NCBI GenBank assembly: GCA_021810985.1
Contig: JAJZQA010000032.1
Span: 1 to 12,529, forward strand
Direction of reading: 5' to 3'
DNA from: Deltaproteobacteria bacterium
Lineage (GTDB): Bacteria; Desulfobacterota; Desulfuromonadia; Geobacterales; Geobacteraceae
DNA: 12,529 nucleotides
Below are positions 5,280 through 10,275 of the stretch, one piece after another. The notes under the pieces were generated by a model. That model was not told the DNA's origin. It saw only the letters and a program-made list of their open reading frames with translations, and did no database searches. The translations under genes were made by a program, and so were the position numbers. Positions within the stretch are counted from its first letter, which is position 1. Each line of letters begins with the position of its first letter.

Positions 5280-5429
5280 AGTGGCAGGCGGGGCTAGGCG
5301 AGGCGCGGCTAGGCATGGCGGGGCGAGGAGTGGCAGGCAGGGCACGGCAAGGCACGGCAAGGCAAGGCATGGCAAGGCATGGCAGGCTGGGCGCGGCGGG
5401 GCATGGCAAGGCACGGCGAGGCAGGCGAT

Positions 5430-5453
5430 AAAAAACCCCTGTTGGCGCAGGGG
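5430..5453 (-). terminator. Rho-independent terminator on the minus strand
   Basis: CCCCTG (5436-5441) and CAGGGG (5448-5453) form a six-base stem with a six-base loop. On the minus strand it is followed at once by TTTTTT (5435-5430), a complete intrinsic terminator. On the plus strand the run is CAAAAC, so it would not stop the operon. There is no minus-strand gene to its right in the window, so it would cut off antisense transcription before it enters the repeat. As RNA on the plus strand it is a hairpin in the leader of the next gene. Confidence 0.7.
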
Positions 5454-5481
5454 CAAAACACAACCACAAGGAGAGAATATC

Positions 5482-6126
5482 ATGGCAATCCAGAAAGATC
5501 AACAGGCAACAATCGTAATCTCACCACCGAAGTTTGAAACAATGGCGCTACGGATCATTGGAGAAAGCCCTTATATGCAGCTGCGTTTCAGCAAAAAGGG
5601 CGAGATTTTGAACAAGATGGCACAAGGCTCAACGGCCAAGGGAAAGAAAGCCCGTGAATGCCGCGACTACGAAGCAGAGTACAAGGCGGCAATGTATATC
5701 AGCAGCGAAGGCTGGAACGGTATACCGGCTTCCTGTTTCCGCAACGCCTGTATTAGTGCTTGTCGTCTGGTGGGATTCAAAATGACGCTGGCAAAACTCT
5801 CTATTTTCATCGAGGCGGACGGGCTTGATTTGACTGAGGGTTTGCCGCTGGTCAAATTGAACGGGACACCGGAAATATCACAAATGCCGGTCAGAAACGC
5901 AACCGGCGTAATGGACATTCGCACTCGCCCAATGTGGCGGGAATGGTCGTGTGATTTGCGGATTCGTTATGACACAGATCAATTTACATCTGCTGATGTA
6001 GTCAACCTGATTGCCCGCGTCGGTATGCAGGTGGGTATTGGCGAAGGACGACCGGACAGCAAATCAAGCGCCGGTTTGGGTTATGGCATGTTCCGGGTAG
6101 GCTCAAGCGGAGAGGTTACACAGTGA
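5482..6126 (+). CDS. Conserved phage protein of the recombination region, function unknown
   Basis: A 214-aa protein starting at ATG 5482 behind AAGGAGAG (5468-5475). The frame stays open upstream through the repeat, but only because the repeat lacks stop codons. The order of features matches a family of uncharacterised phage proteins: a strand beginning ALRIIGESPYMQLRFS, a basic KGKK region, the IPASCFRNACISACRLVGF segment, PVRN and DIRTRPMWREWSCDL blocks, and a C-terminal VGIGEGRPDS ... GLGYGMFRV glycine-rich end. The C-terminal pattern (VG-x-G-E-x-R-P, then G-x-G-x-F) is the best conserved part as I recall it. Neighbouring Gp157, ERF and NinB genes suggest a role in DNA recombination or replication. 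It ends in a GTGA overlap with the next gene. Confidence 0.75.
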   Translation: MAIQKDQQATIVISPPKFETMALRIIGESPYMQLRFSKKGEILNKMAQGSTAKGKKARECRDYEAEYKAAMYISSEGWNGIPASCFRNACISACRLVGFKMTLAKLSIFIEADGLDLTEGLPLVKLNGTPEISQMPVRNATGVMDIRTRPMWREWSCDLRIRYDTDQFTSADVVNLIARVGMQVGIGEGRPDSKSSAGLGYGMFRVGSSGEVTQ

Positions 6127-6347
6127 ACGACTACTACACAGCAGAGCACATCGAAAGACTTGAACAGATGAATCGCCAGAACCGGATGGAACAGGCAGAC
6201 GAGGAGTTACCGAGAGGCGGCAATCCGCTGGCAGTTTGGGCGGTGCTGGTAATGATCGTGGTTGTGACGTTCTTTGCCGTGTCGCTGGTGCTTCACTTCG
6301 CAGACGTTATCGACAACCGGCCAGCGGCGAATGTGAGGCTGGCATGA
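6123..6347 (+). CDS. Small single-pass membrane protein
   Basis: A 74-aa protein beginning with GTG at 6123, overlapping the previous stop by four bases, with GGAGAGG (6110-6116) upstream. Residues 1-30 are charged and helical (EHIERLEQMNRQNRMEQ), and residues 36-60 form one strongly hydrophobic helix (AVWAVLVMIVVVTFFAVSLV). The last 14 residues are polar. This is the topology of a small N-in membrane protein. It ends in an ATGA overlap with the next gene. No family was recognised; early phage membrane proteins of this size are sometimes exclusion or replication-anchoring factors, but nothing here shows that. Confidence 0.65.
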   Translation: MNDYYTAEHIERLEQMNRQNRMEQADEELPRGGNPLAVWAVLVMIVVVTFFAVSLVLHFADVIDNRPAANVRLA

Positions 6348-6523
6348 TAAGACACATGGACAGCGGCAATAGAGCCATTCAAACTTTCCCTCCGCATTTG
6401 GTTGTCACGTTGTGCGGTCGGTATATTCACCCTGCAAGCCTTGCCGTGACAGATCAGCCTGACAAAGTGACTTGCAAGCAGTGCCTACGGAGGAAGCCAT
6501 GCACTCAACCATTGAGCAAATAG
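6344..6523 (+). CDS. 59-aa zinc-binding-like phage protein
   Basis: The start is ATG 6344, overlapping the previous stop. The protein carries LCGRYIHPASLAVTD, then VTCKQCLRRKPC, giving C24, C44, C47 and C53 plus nearby histidines. A pattern of T-L-C-G ... V-T-C-x-x-C is common in small phage proteins presumed to bind zinc. The rest is basic. It overlaps the next gene by 25 bases in another frame, and translational coupling supports both. The binding partner is unknown. Confidence 0.65.
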   Translation: MIRHMDSGNRAIQTFPPHLVVTLCGRYIHPASLAVTDQPDKVTCKQCLRRKPCTQPLSK

Positions 6524-6726
6524 CGGCAAGGATCGGAACCCTCAAGCGCCAGAATGCGGTACTGGCGAACTGTCTGGAGGCATACCAAACCGGCCTGATC
6601 CGCCCAAAAGAAGAAGTGCTGTTTTATGTTGAGGCCGTGCAGGGCGTGGCCGGTGGGCTTATCCGGCTTGAGATCCCTAACGAGTATGTGGGGCGTCGGT
6701 TTCGGGTGATTTTGGAGAGGGAATAA
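6499..6726 (+). CDS. 75-aa early phage protein, function unknown
   Basis: Start at ATG 6499 behind CGGAGGAAG (6488-6496), well spaced. The upstream in-frame start at 6472 has no such site. The N-terminal 30 residues form a helix (IEQIAARIGTLKRQNAVLANCLEAYQ with hydrophobic spacing) and the C-terminal half is strand-rich and ends IPNEYVGRRFRVILERE. No domain is recognised. It begins inside the preceding gene and stops just before the cysteine-rich mini-frame at 6729, consistent with the packed early operon. Confidence 0.6.
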   Translation: MHSTIEQIAARIGTLKRQNAVLANCLEAYQTGLIRPKEEVLFYVEAVQGVAGGLIRLEIPNEYVGRRFRVILERE

Positions 6727-6728
6727 GC

Positions 6729-6824
6729 ATGTGCGAAACGGTTCTGTGTTTATGCTGCAAAAAAACAATAGCAAAAAAAGATGGGGTTACTGTCCAGATA
6801 ACTGCCGATGGGTTCCGCTTGTAG
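6729..6824 (+). CDS. 31-aa cysteine-rich frame, possibly the interrupted start of a gene
   Basis: ATG 6729 gives MCETVLCLCCKKTIAKKDG and a TAG stop at 6822-6824; the upstream GGAGAGGGAATAAGC can serve as ribosome binding site. Four cysteines in the first ten residues resemble the metal-binding ends of the other mini-proteins here. The same DNA encodes the HNH remnant in a second frame. The mini-frame may be the original gene start into which the HNH fragment came to lie, or an independent mini-gene. Confidence is low because of the length. Confidence 0.35.
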   Translation: MCETVLCLCCKKTIAKKDGVTVQITADGFRL

Positions 6825-6997
6825 AACAAAGCTGGAACAGGACTAATACCCTGCGTTTTGATGTATCAGGAGTTCAGCGCAACATTAGCGAATTTACTGG
6901 TGGCAGTAAACGTATGTACAACAGGGTAAGACACAGAATTTTAAAAGGATGTTCATTTGCTGACGCGTTCAGATCGGAGGGAATAGATGTGTTTTAG
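6752..6997 (+). pseudogene. HNH homing-endonuclease remnant (C-terminal half)
   Basis: The frame reads GYCPDNCRWVPLVEQSWNRT, then NTLRFDVSGVQRNISEF, and ends RHRILKGCSFADAFRSEG. This is the end of a phage HNH endonuclease of the kind whose core ends in N-G-Y-x-P-x-N-C-R-W-x-T-x-x-E-Q-x-x-N-x-R-x-N. It continues with the usual accessory DNA-recognition segment (short strand, helix-turn-helix, G-W-S-x-x-E-A-F-like end). The N-terminal half, with the first His of the HNH motif and the zinc-binding cysteines, is missing: before it stands only a Lys/Asn-rich run. No ribosome binding site lies in front of ATG 6752 or GTG 6731. It is probably a decayed homing gene without activity. Confidence 0.6.
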
Positions 6998-7133
6998 TGG
7001 ATGCCCCTACGAGGTTTGGGGCGGCGATAATTGGGGCGATTGCGCCAAACCTAAAATGCAAGGAACGGCGCTAGCGCATTGCCGCGACGAAGAAACAGAA
7101 GTGATTGATCCCGAAGAGGAGGAAGCCGAATGA
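6987..7133 (+). CDS. 48-aa cysteine-rich mini-protein
   Basis: ATG 6987 is preceded by GGAGG (6976-6980) at ideal distance, and its TGA at 7131-7133 overlaps the next ATG (ATGA). The N-terminal half is MCFSGCPYEVWGGDNWGDC, with cysteines at 2, 6, 19 and 32, likely metal-binding; the C-terminus is very acidic (DPEEEEAE). The combination of C-x-x-x-C-P-Y and G-D-C is seen in small phage proteins of unknown role. The start lies inside the end of the HNH remnant, which supports the idea that the remnant is not maintained. Confidence 0.65.
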   Translation: MCFSGCPYEVWGGDNWGDCAKPKMQGTALAHCRDEETEVIDPEEEEAE

Positions 7134-7366
7134 ACCATATCGAAGCAGTCAAAAGCCTTCAAATGCTGTATCCCGAAACCTACACGTCAGCATCGTTGGA
7201 AATCACAACGTATTCTGACGGCCAGGTACAGGCCAAATGCACCGTATACGTTGACGGTCTGAAACATCACAGCGGCCCGACGTGGGAAGATGCATTCAGA
7301 AGCCTGGAAGCGGCTGGACGCACATCAGAACAAATCTTTGAACTTACAGAAACGGGGGCAATATGA
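7130..7366 (+). CDS. 78-aa early phage protein, function unknown
   Basis: Start ATG 7130, coupled by ATGA to the preceding gene, with GAGGAGGAAG (7116-7125) upstream; it ends in ATGA with the Gp157 gene. The sequence has a helical start (EAVKSLQMLYPETY), two to three beta strands (SLEITTYSDGQVQAKCTVYV), then GPTWEDAFRSLEAAG and a polar C-terminus. Such a strand-strand-helix pattern is frequent in small phage proteins encoded just before Gp157 or ERF. No catalytic residues stand out. A role in recombination is suggested only by position. Confidence 0.65.
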   Translation: MNHIEAVKSLQMLYPETYTSASLEITTYSDGQVQAKCTVYVDGLKHHSGPTWEDAFRSLEAAGRTSEQIFELTETGAI

Positions 7367-7839
7367 ACATTTATCAGCTTACTACAGATTTTGACAATTA
7401 CATGAACGCTGAAACTGATGAAGAAATTGCTATGGCGCTGGCTGAAATAACAGCCGGTCAGATTGAGAAAAAGGCCGAATCGTTCTGCAAGTTTTTGGCA
7501 AATGTAGAGTCAGATATTGAAGCCTACAAGGCCGAAGAGAAACGGCTGTCTACCAATCGCAAGTCGCTGGAAAACAAAGTCGCACGGTCAAAAGAGTTTC
7601 TTAAATCTGCCTTGCTAGCTGGCAATATCGACAAGCTAACCGCAGGTGTTTTTAAGATCAGCGTTGCCAAGACAGCCGGAAGCCTCGTTATTGAAAATCC
7701 TGATCTTGTGCCAAATCAGTATAAAGATATTGTCCAGACGGTTGTATGTCGCAACGCCGATATTAAAGCGGATCTGGCGGCGGGTATTGAGGTTCCTGGG
7801 GCGTTTATCCAGTCTGGCTACAGCTTGAGGATTAAATAA
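7363..7839 (+). CDS. Siphovirus Gp157-family protein
   Basis: A 158-aa protein matching the Gp157 family of siphoviruses over its full length: an N-terminal helix (YQLTTDFDNYMN), then a long coiled-coil from about residue 25 to 85 (IEKKAESFCKFLANVESDIE, then KAEEKRLSTNRKSLENKV), and a C-terminal domain of short strands (KISVAKTAGSLVIEN, LVPNQY) ending in GYSLRIK. Gp157 was linked to phage resistance in Streptococcus thermophilus phages; its biochemical role is unclear. It is nearly always encoded next to single-strand annealing proteins, and here ERF follows one small gene later. Start at 7363 is coupled by ATGA, and the stop overlaps the next ATG (TAATG). Confidence 0.85.
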   Translation: MNIYQLTTDFDNYMNAETDEEIAMALAEITAGQIEKKAESFCKFLANVESDIEAYKAEEKRLSTNRKSLENKVARSKEFLKSALLAGNIDKLTAGVFKISVAKTAGSLVIENPDLVPNQYKDIVQTVVCRNADIKADLAAGIEVPGAFIQSGYSLRIK

Positions 7840-7919
7840 TGGATTACTTGGATGACCCAGAAATTGAAATGAACGAGCGGCGGAGCGGCTGGAAATCATC
7901 AGGCAAACAGGAGGATTGA
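7839..7919 (+). CDS. 26-aa frame between Gp157 and ERF genes
   Basis: ATG 7839 overlaps the Gp157 stop (TAATG), and TGA 7917-7919 directly precedes the ATG of the ERF gene. The product, MDYLDDPEIEMNERRSGWK plus seven residues, is short and charged with no recognisable motif. It precisely fills the 80-base gap, and a GAGG lies ten bases upstream. It may be a real mini-protein or only a coupling frame that keeps ribosomes moving and delivers them to the AGGAGG site (7909-7914) of the ERF gene. Confidence 0.4.
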   Translation: MDYLDDPEIEMNERRSGWKSSGKQED

Positions 7920-8639
7920 ATGGAAGTTTACAAGGCAATATGCGCGATACAAACCGAGCTCGCCAAAACCGGAATTAGCAAAAGCCGTAGTAACCAGCAA
8001 CAGGGGTTCAAATATCGTGGCATTGATGACGTGTACAACGAACTGTCGGCGCTATTGGCAGAAAACCAGCTCTGTATTCTGCCCAGAATCACCAACAAAG
8101 AAGTAACTGAACGGGTCAACTCCAAAGGTACGGCGCTTTTTTACAGCACCGTTACCGCTGAATTTGATCTTGTATCAGCAAAAGACGGGAGCAAGCACAC
8201 CGTTTGCAGTTACGGTGAAGCTATGGACAGCGGGGATAAGTCAATCGGCAAGGCAATGAGTTACGCTTACAAAGCTATGGCCTTCATGCTGTTTGCAATA
8301 CCGACCGAAGGTGATAACGATCCAGATGCTAAAACGCATGAGGTACAGCCAAAACAAGCAGTTTCTAAAACAACAACACCATCAGATGGAATGCCGAAGG
8401 TCAATCAAACCCTGCATGACGAACTAGCCGCATGGTGCAAGGGCGATGAAACGCAAATGAACACACTTTTGAATCGCTTGAGCCATTATGAATCAGACGG
8501 TAAAGAATATTTCTTCACACTGGATCGCCTGCCGAAAATATCTGAAAAATGGGTAACAAAAGTGCTGGCCGACTTGCGGAAAATGATAGCTGCAGACACA
8601 CAGGCATTGCAAGAGCAAGCCGATAATATCCCGTTCTGA
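7920..8639 (+). CDS. erf: ERF-family single-strand DNA annealing protein
   Basis: A 239-aa protein. Residues 1-140 show the ERF core: EVYKAICAIQTELAKTGISK, then FKYRGIDDVYNELSALLAE, then TVTAEFDLVSAKDGS and the hallmark GEAMDSGDKSIGKAMSYAYK followed by an ALFAIPTEGDND-like end (here MLFAIPTEGDNDPD). ERF proteins form rings, bind single-stranded DNA and anneal complementary strands, serving recombination and circularisation of phage DNA. The C-terminal 90 residues are a variable linker and a helical domain (MNTLLNRLSHYESD) ending in DNIPF, a tail like those that contact host SSB. AGGAGG precedes the ATG. It overlaps the NinB gene by one base (TGATG). Start and size are typical. Confidence 0.93.
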   Translation: MEVYKAICAIQTELAKTGISKSRSNQQQGFKYRGIDDVYNELSALLAENQLCILPRITNKEVTERVNSKGTALFYSTVTAEFDLVSAKDGSKHTVCSYGEAMDSGDKSIGKAMSYAYKAMAFMLFAIPTEGDNDPDAKTHEVQPKQAVSKTTTPSDGMPKVNQTLHDELAAWCKGDETQMNTLLNRLSHYESDGKEYFFTLDRLPKISEKWVTKVLADLRKMIAADTQALQEQADNIPF

Positions 8640-9094
8640 TGAAACAGAAAGTCATCTGCCATACCGAACAGCACCGGAACCGGGCGATTGAGATTATCCG
8701 CAACATGCCGCTTGAACCAGTGCATGAAGTAATCATCAGAGAATATAAAAAAGACCGGTCTGCAGATCAGAATGCGCTGTACTGGAAATGGCTTACCATC
8801 ATTGGCGCAGAGTTGGGAGAACCGAAAGAAGCGATGCACGAAAGATACAAAGCGGCGTTTCTGGTCAACATCTATACCCGTGATAACACGGAATACGCCT
8901 CAATGATCCAATCTCTGCGGAACGTCTACAAATCAGGATTGCAGGCCGAAGCGATGGCGCTGCACAAGAAAGTAGTCGAGCTAACATCAACAACCTCGGC
9001 GACCGTTGCCCAGATGTCTGAATACCTAGACTCAATCAAACGAGCCGCCACAGAGTTAAACATCACATTACCAGGAGAGGATTATGTTTTGTGA
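8639..9094 (+). CDS. ninB: NinB-family recombination protein
   Basis: A 151-aa protein, full length for the lambda NinB (Orf) family. It shows the expected order: an N-terminal strand (KVICHTEQHRNRAIEII), PVHEVIIREYKKDRSADQNA followed by LYWKWLTIIGAELG, then AMHERYKAAFL, and the C-terminal helical part with YLDSIKRAATELNITLPGE. NinB binds single-stranded DNA and SSB and can replace the host RecFOR mediators in phage recombination. Its position directly after ERF, overlapping by one base, fits a recombination module. Its last 11 bases overlap the start of the next gene. Confidence 0.9.
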   Translation: MKQKVICHTEQHRNRAIEIIRNMPLEPVHEVIIREYKKDRSADQNALYWKWLTIIGAELGEPKEAMHERYKAAFLVNIYTRDNTEYASMIQSLRNVYKSGLQAEAMALHKKVVELTSTTSATVAQMSEYLDSIKRAATELNITLPGEDYVL

Positions 9095-9410
9095 CCACTG
9101 CAACCAAGAGTTCATTCATTTTGACCGGGGAGAGTATTATTCCTGCATGAACTGCGGCCAGCACGTTTTTAAGATGGTCGTGCTGACTATCCCGAATATT
9201 CCGCCTCCGGAACGGAAATACAATATGAAACAGAACAAGCTCGGGCAGCTGACAATGGCGAACGTCAGTCTGTATCTGGACGAGATCAAGGGCATGCGAA
9301 AGAAAAAGCAATCCTGGTACAGCATTGCAAAAGATCTGACTGCTAAAACCGGGCATTCGATGCACATGCGAACGGTACAGAAATATTATGAGCGGTTGTG
9401 CAGGGTATAA
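9084..9410 (+). CDS. Zinc-ribbon plus helix-turn-helix protein
   Basis: A 108-aa protein starting at ATG 9084 within the end of ninB, behind AGGAGAGG (9072-9079). Residues 1-26 form a zinc ribbon with C3-x2-C6 and C21-x2-C24 (MFCDHCNQEF, YYSCMNCGQ). Residues 55-108 look like a helix-turn-helix: LYLDEIKGMRKKKQSWYSIA, then DLTAKTGHSMHMRTVQKYYE, where W-x-x-I-A ... T-V-x-x-Y-Y recalls small phage DNA-binding proteins. The two parts joined in one chain suggest a DNA-binding regulator or recombination accessory factor. The TAA stop lies in the left core of the first attC-like site, so the 3' end of this gene may have been created or altered by insertion there. Confidence 0.65.
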   Translation: MFCDHCNQEFIHFDRGEYYSCMNCGQHVFKMVVLTIPNIPPPERKYNMKQNKLGQLTMANVSLYLDEIKGMRKKKQSWYSIAKDLTAKTGHSMHMRTVQKYYERLCRV

Positions 9411-9465
9411 CGGCCAGTTTTGACCTGCCGGGGCTTACCGGTCTGGTCGAAAAAACTGGTTATGC
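9405..9465 (+). repeat. attC-like site A
   Basis: The core GTATAAC (9405-9411) on the left and GTTATGC (9459-9465) on the right are inverted relatives. Inside, CCAGTTTTGACC pairs with GGTCGAAAAAACTGG, with a two-base GG surplus on the left and two extra bases on the right, giving a long stem with bulged bases. The central loop holds a GCCGG/CCGGT part. The TAA of the zinc-ribbon gene lies within the left core. Confidence 0.6.
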
Positions 9466-9489
9466 CCATTCGGGCAGATCGGAGAGAGC

Positions 9490-9795
9490 ATGGTACGGCT
9501 TGTTAGTGACCACGGATACGAAACCAGTAGGGATTATGCACAACTCATAGAGTTGATGCAGAAAACTGCCGTGGTCTGCTTCATAGATTACGGATGGGCG
9601 GACGGCGAAGTTACGCGGGATGTTGCCGCAACGGTTTATAGGGCACCGATTAGCTGGAAAGAGAGAAATAGGGGCGATGAGATATTTGATATTTCATGCC
9701 GGGGGACAAGCTACTGCTACTCTTTCAACCGCGAAATGTTCCTTGAATGCTGCCAAAAGTACAACGTCGAATTTATCGTGCCTGTGAAGGCATAA
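9490..9795 (+). CDS. Cassette gene 1: 101-aa protein of unknown function
   Basis: Starts at ATG 9490 with CGGAGAGAG just upstream, 25 bases after the right core of site A. The protein has an N-terminal segment with helix (YAQLIELMQKTAVVCFIDYG), alternating strand segments (TVYRAPISWKERN, EIFDISCRGTSYCYS) and a C-terminal helix with MFLECCQKYN and the strand VEFIVP. There are no membrane segments, signal peptide or recognisable catalytic motif; cysteines are scattered and not in metal-binding pairs. The TAA stop is inside the left core of site B. It does not resemble any family I can name, which is common for integron cassette genes. Confidence 0.65.
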   Translation: MVRLVSDHGYETSRDYAQLIELMQKTAVVCFIDYGWADGEVTRDVAATVYRAPISWKERNRGDEIFDISCRGTSYCYSFNREMFLECCQKYNVEFIVPVKA

Positions 9796-9840
9796 CGATC
9801 AAGCGTCTGCGGCTTGACCGCAGCACAGCGCTGGTTATGG
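9790..9840 (+). repeat. attC-like site B
   Basis: Left core GCATAAC (9790-9796) and right core GTTATGG (9834-9840). Between them AGCG-TCTGCGG pairs with CCGCAG-CAC-AGCGCT, with CTTGA in the loop and bulged bases GATC on the left arm. The TAA of cassette gene 1 is part of the left core. At 51 bp it is one of the shorter sites. Confidence 0.6.
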
Positions 9841-9869
9841 CGCATATACCACGAATGGAGGAATCACGA

Positions 9870-10166
9870 ATGTACGAAGATGCAAAATGTGGCATTGGAT
9901 CATTGACGACCGCAGCAAGGGAACCCGTTGCCGCTGAAATCTGCAAATTCGCGGCTGAACTGGCGGATCGTGCCGAAACGCTGGCTAACAGAGTTGGTGG
10001 CAAACTTAATCCCGTCACAACCTCAGCTTGCCCCCAACCTGTTCGGGGTGAAGGCAAGGACTGCCGCGAGTATCCGCCGCTGTTCTCGGAGCTGCGGGGT
10101 CGGTTCTTTTCGCTGGCAAATTCCCTGGATAGCATCGAAGACACGATGTCCCGCGTAGAGTTGTAG
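9870..10166 (+). CDS. Cassette gene 2: 98-aa helical protein
   Basis: ATG 9870 is chosen because GGAGG (9857-9861) is well spaced from it; an in-frame ATG at 9855 lies before that site. The protein is mainly helical: AAEICKFAAELADRAETLAN, then RVGGKLNPV, a Pro-rich middle (CPQPVRGEG) and a C-terminal helix LRGRFFSLANSLDSIED that ends in MSRVEL. The two helical parts have heptad spacing and could form a coiled coil. The pattern of a helix, P-V near the middle, a linker, P-P-L-F-x-E-L-R and a final helix is seen in small phage proteins of unknown role. The TAG stop lies 35 bases before the left core of site C, unlike in the other units. Confidence 0.65.
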   Translation: MYEDAKCGIGSLTTAAREPVAAEICKFAAELADRAETLANRVGGKLNPVTTSACPQPVRGEGKDCREYPPLFSELRGRFFSLANSLDSIEDTMSRVEL

Positions 10167-10173
10167 TAAACGG

Positions 10174-10203
10174 TGGCGCAGGGTACTACGGTGCCTTGCG
10201 CCA
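10174..10203 (+). other. Strong hairpin just before attC-like site C
   Basis: TGGCGCAGG and CCTTGCGCCA pair over eight to nine bases with one bulge, with a loop around GTACTACGGTG. There is no T-run after it, so it is not a standard terminator. It immediately precedes and overlaps by three bases the left core of site C. It may be a remnant of a second, decayed attC-like site or an RNA-stabilising hairpin. Confidence 0.45.
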
Positions 10204-10262
10204 TAACCGGTTGCGTTTGTGCTGCAAGCGTAGCGCAGACAGCACCAATAAGCTGGTTATAT
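10201..10262 (+). repeat. attC-like site C
   Basis: Left core CCATAAC (10201-10207), right core GTTATAT (10256-10262). The arms pair as CGGTTGCGTTTGTGCTG with CAGCACCAATAAGCTG, with mismatches in the outer part and a GTGCTG/CAGCAC inner stem. The loop contains a further small pairing GCG/CGC. At 62 bp it is the longest of the six. Confidence 0.6.
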
Positions 10263-10275
10263 TCTGGAGGTCGTT

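Larger units (their letters stand above)
4800..5425. repeat. Degenerate pentanucleotide tandem repeat (GGCNN), about 625 bp
   Basis: The stretch is built from five-base steps that nearly always begin GGC: GGCAA, GGCAC, GGCAT, GGCGA, GGCGC, GGCGG, GGCAG and GGCTA, with occasional GGATT or GGAGT steps and some four-base slips. It begins right after the stop codon at 4799 and ends at the hairpin at 5436. The plus strand is very rich in G and poor in T, unlike the flanking genes. A period of five makes every frame repeat as five-residue units, and the near absence of TA-containing triplets leaves long open frames on both strands; none has a ribosome binding site, so I do not call them genes. Possible roles are a replication or packaging element, a recombination substrate or a selfish microsatellite. 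Confidence 0.9.

Noticed and set aside
4809..5297. Long open frames in the repeat on both strands, for example 4809-5297 plus, 4693-5217 minus and 4887-5483 minus
   Set aside because: They are open only because GGCNN steps rarely make stop codons. None has a ribosome binding site, and the products are low-complexity Ala/Arg/Gly or Pro/Cys/Leu repeats.
4800..5425. CRISPR array
   Set aside because: There are no constant repeats separated by unique spacers of regular length and no cas genes; the period is five bases.
4800..5425. Diversity-generating retroelement variable region
   Set aside because: There is no reverse transcriptase and no template repeat with adenine-specific differences, and the sequence is noncoding.
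4933..6126. A 397-aa protein joining the repeat to the gene at 5482
   Set aside because: The ATG at 5482 has AAGGAGAG at the right distance and starts the part that resembles a phage family. The upstream half is the translated repeat.
9773..10204. 143-aa minus-strand ORF opposite cassette gene 2
   Set aside because: It covers site B and the hairpin before site C, lacks a ribosome binding site and opposes the operon. Cassette gene 2 has the better start.
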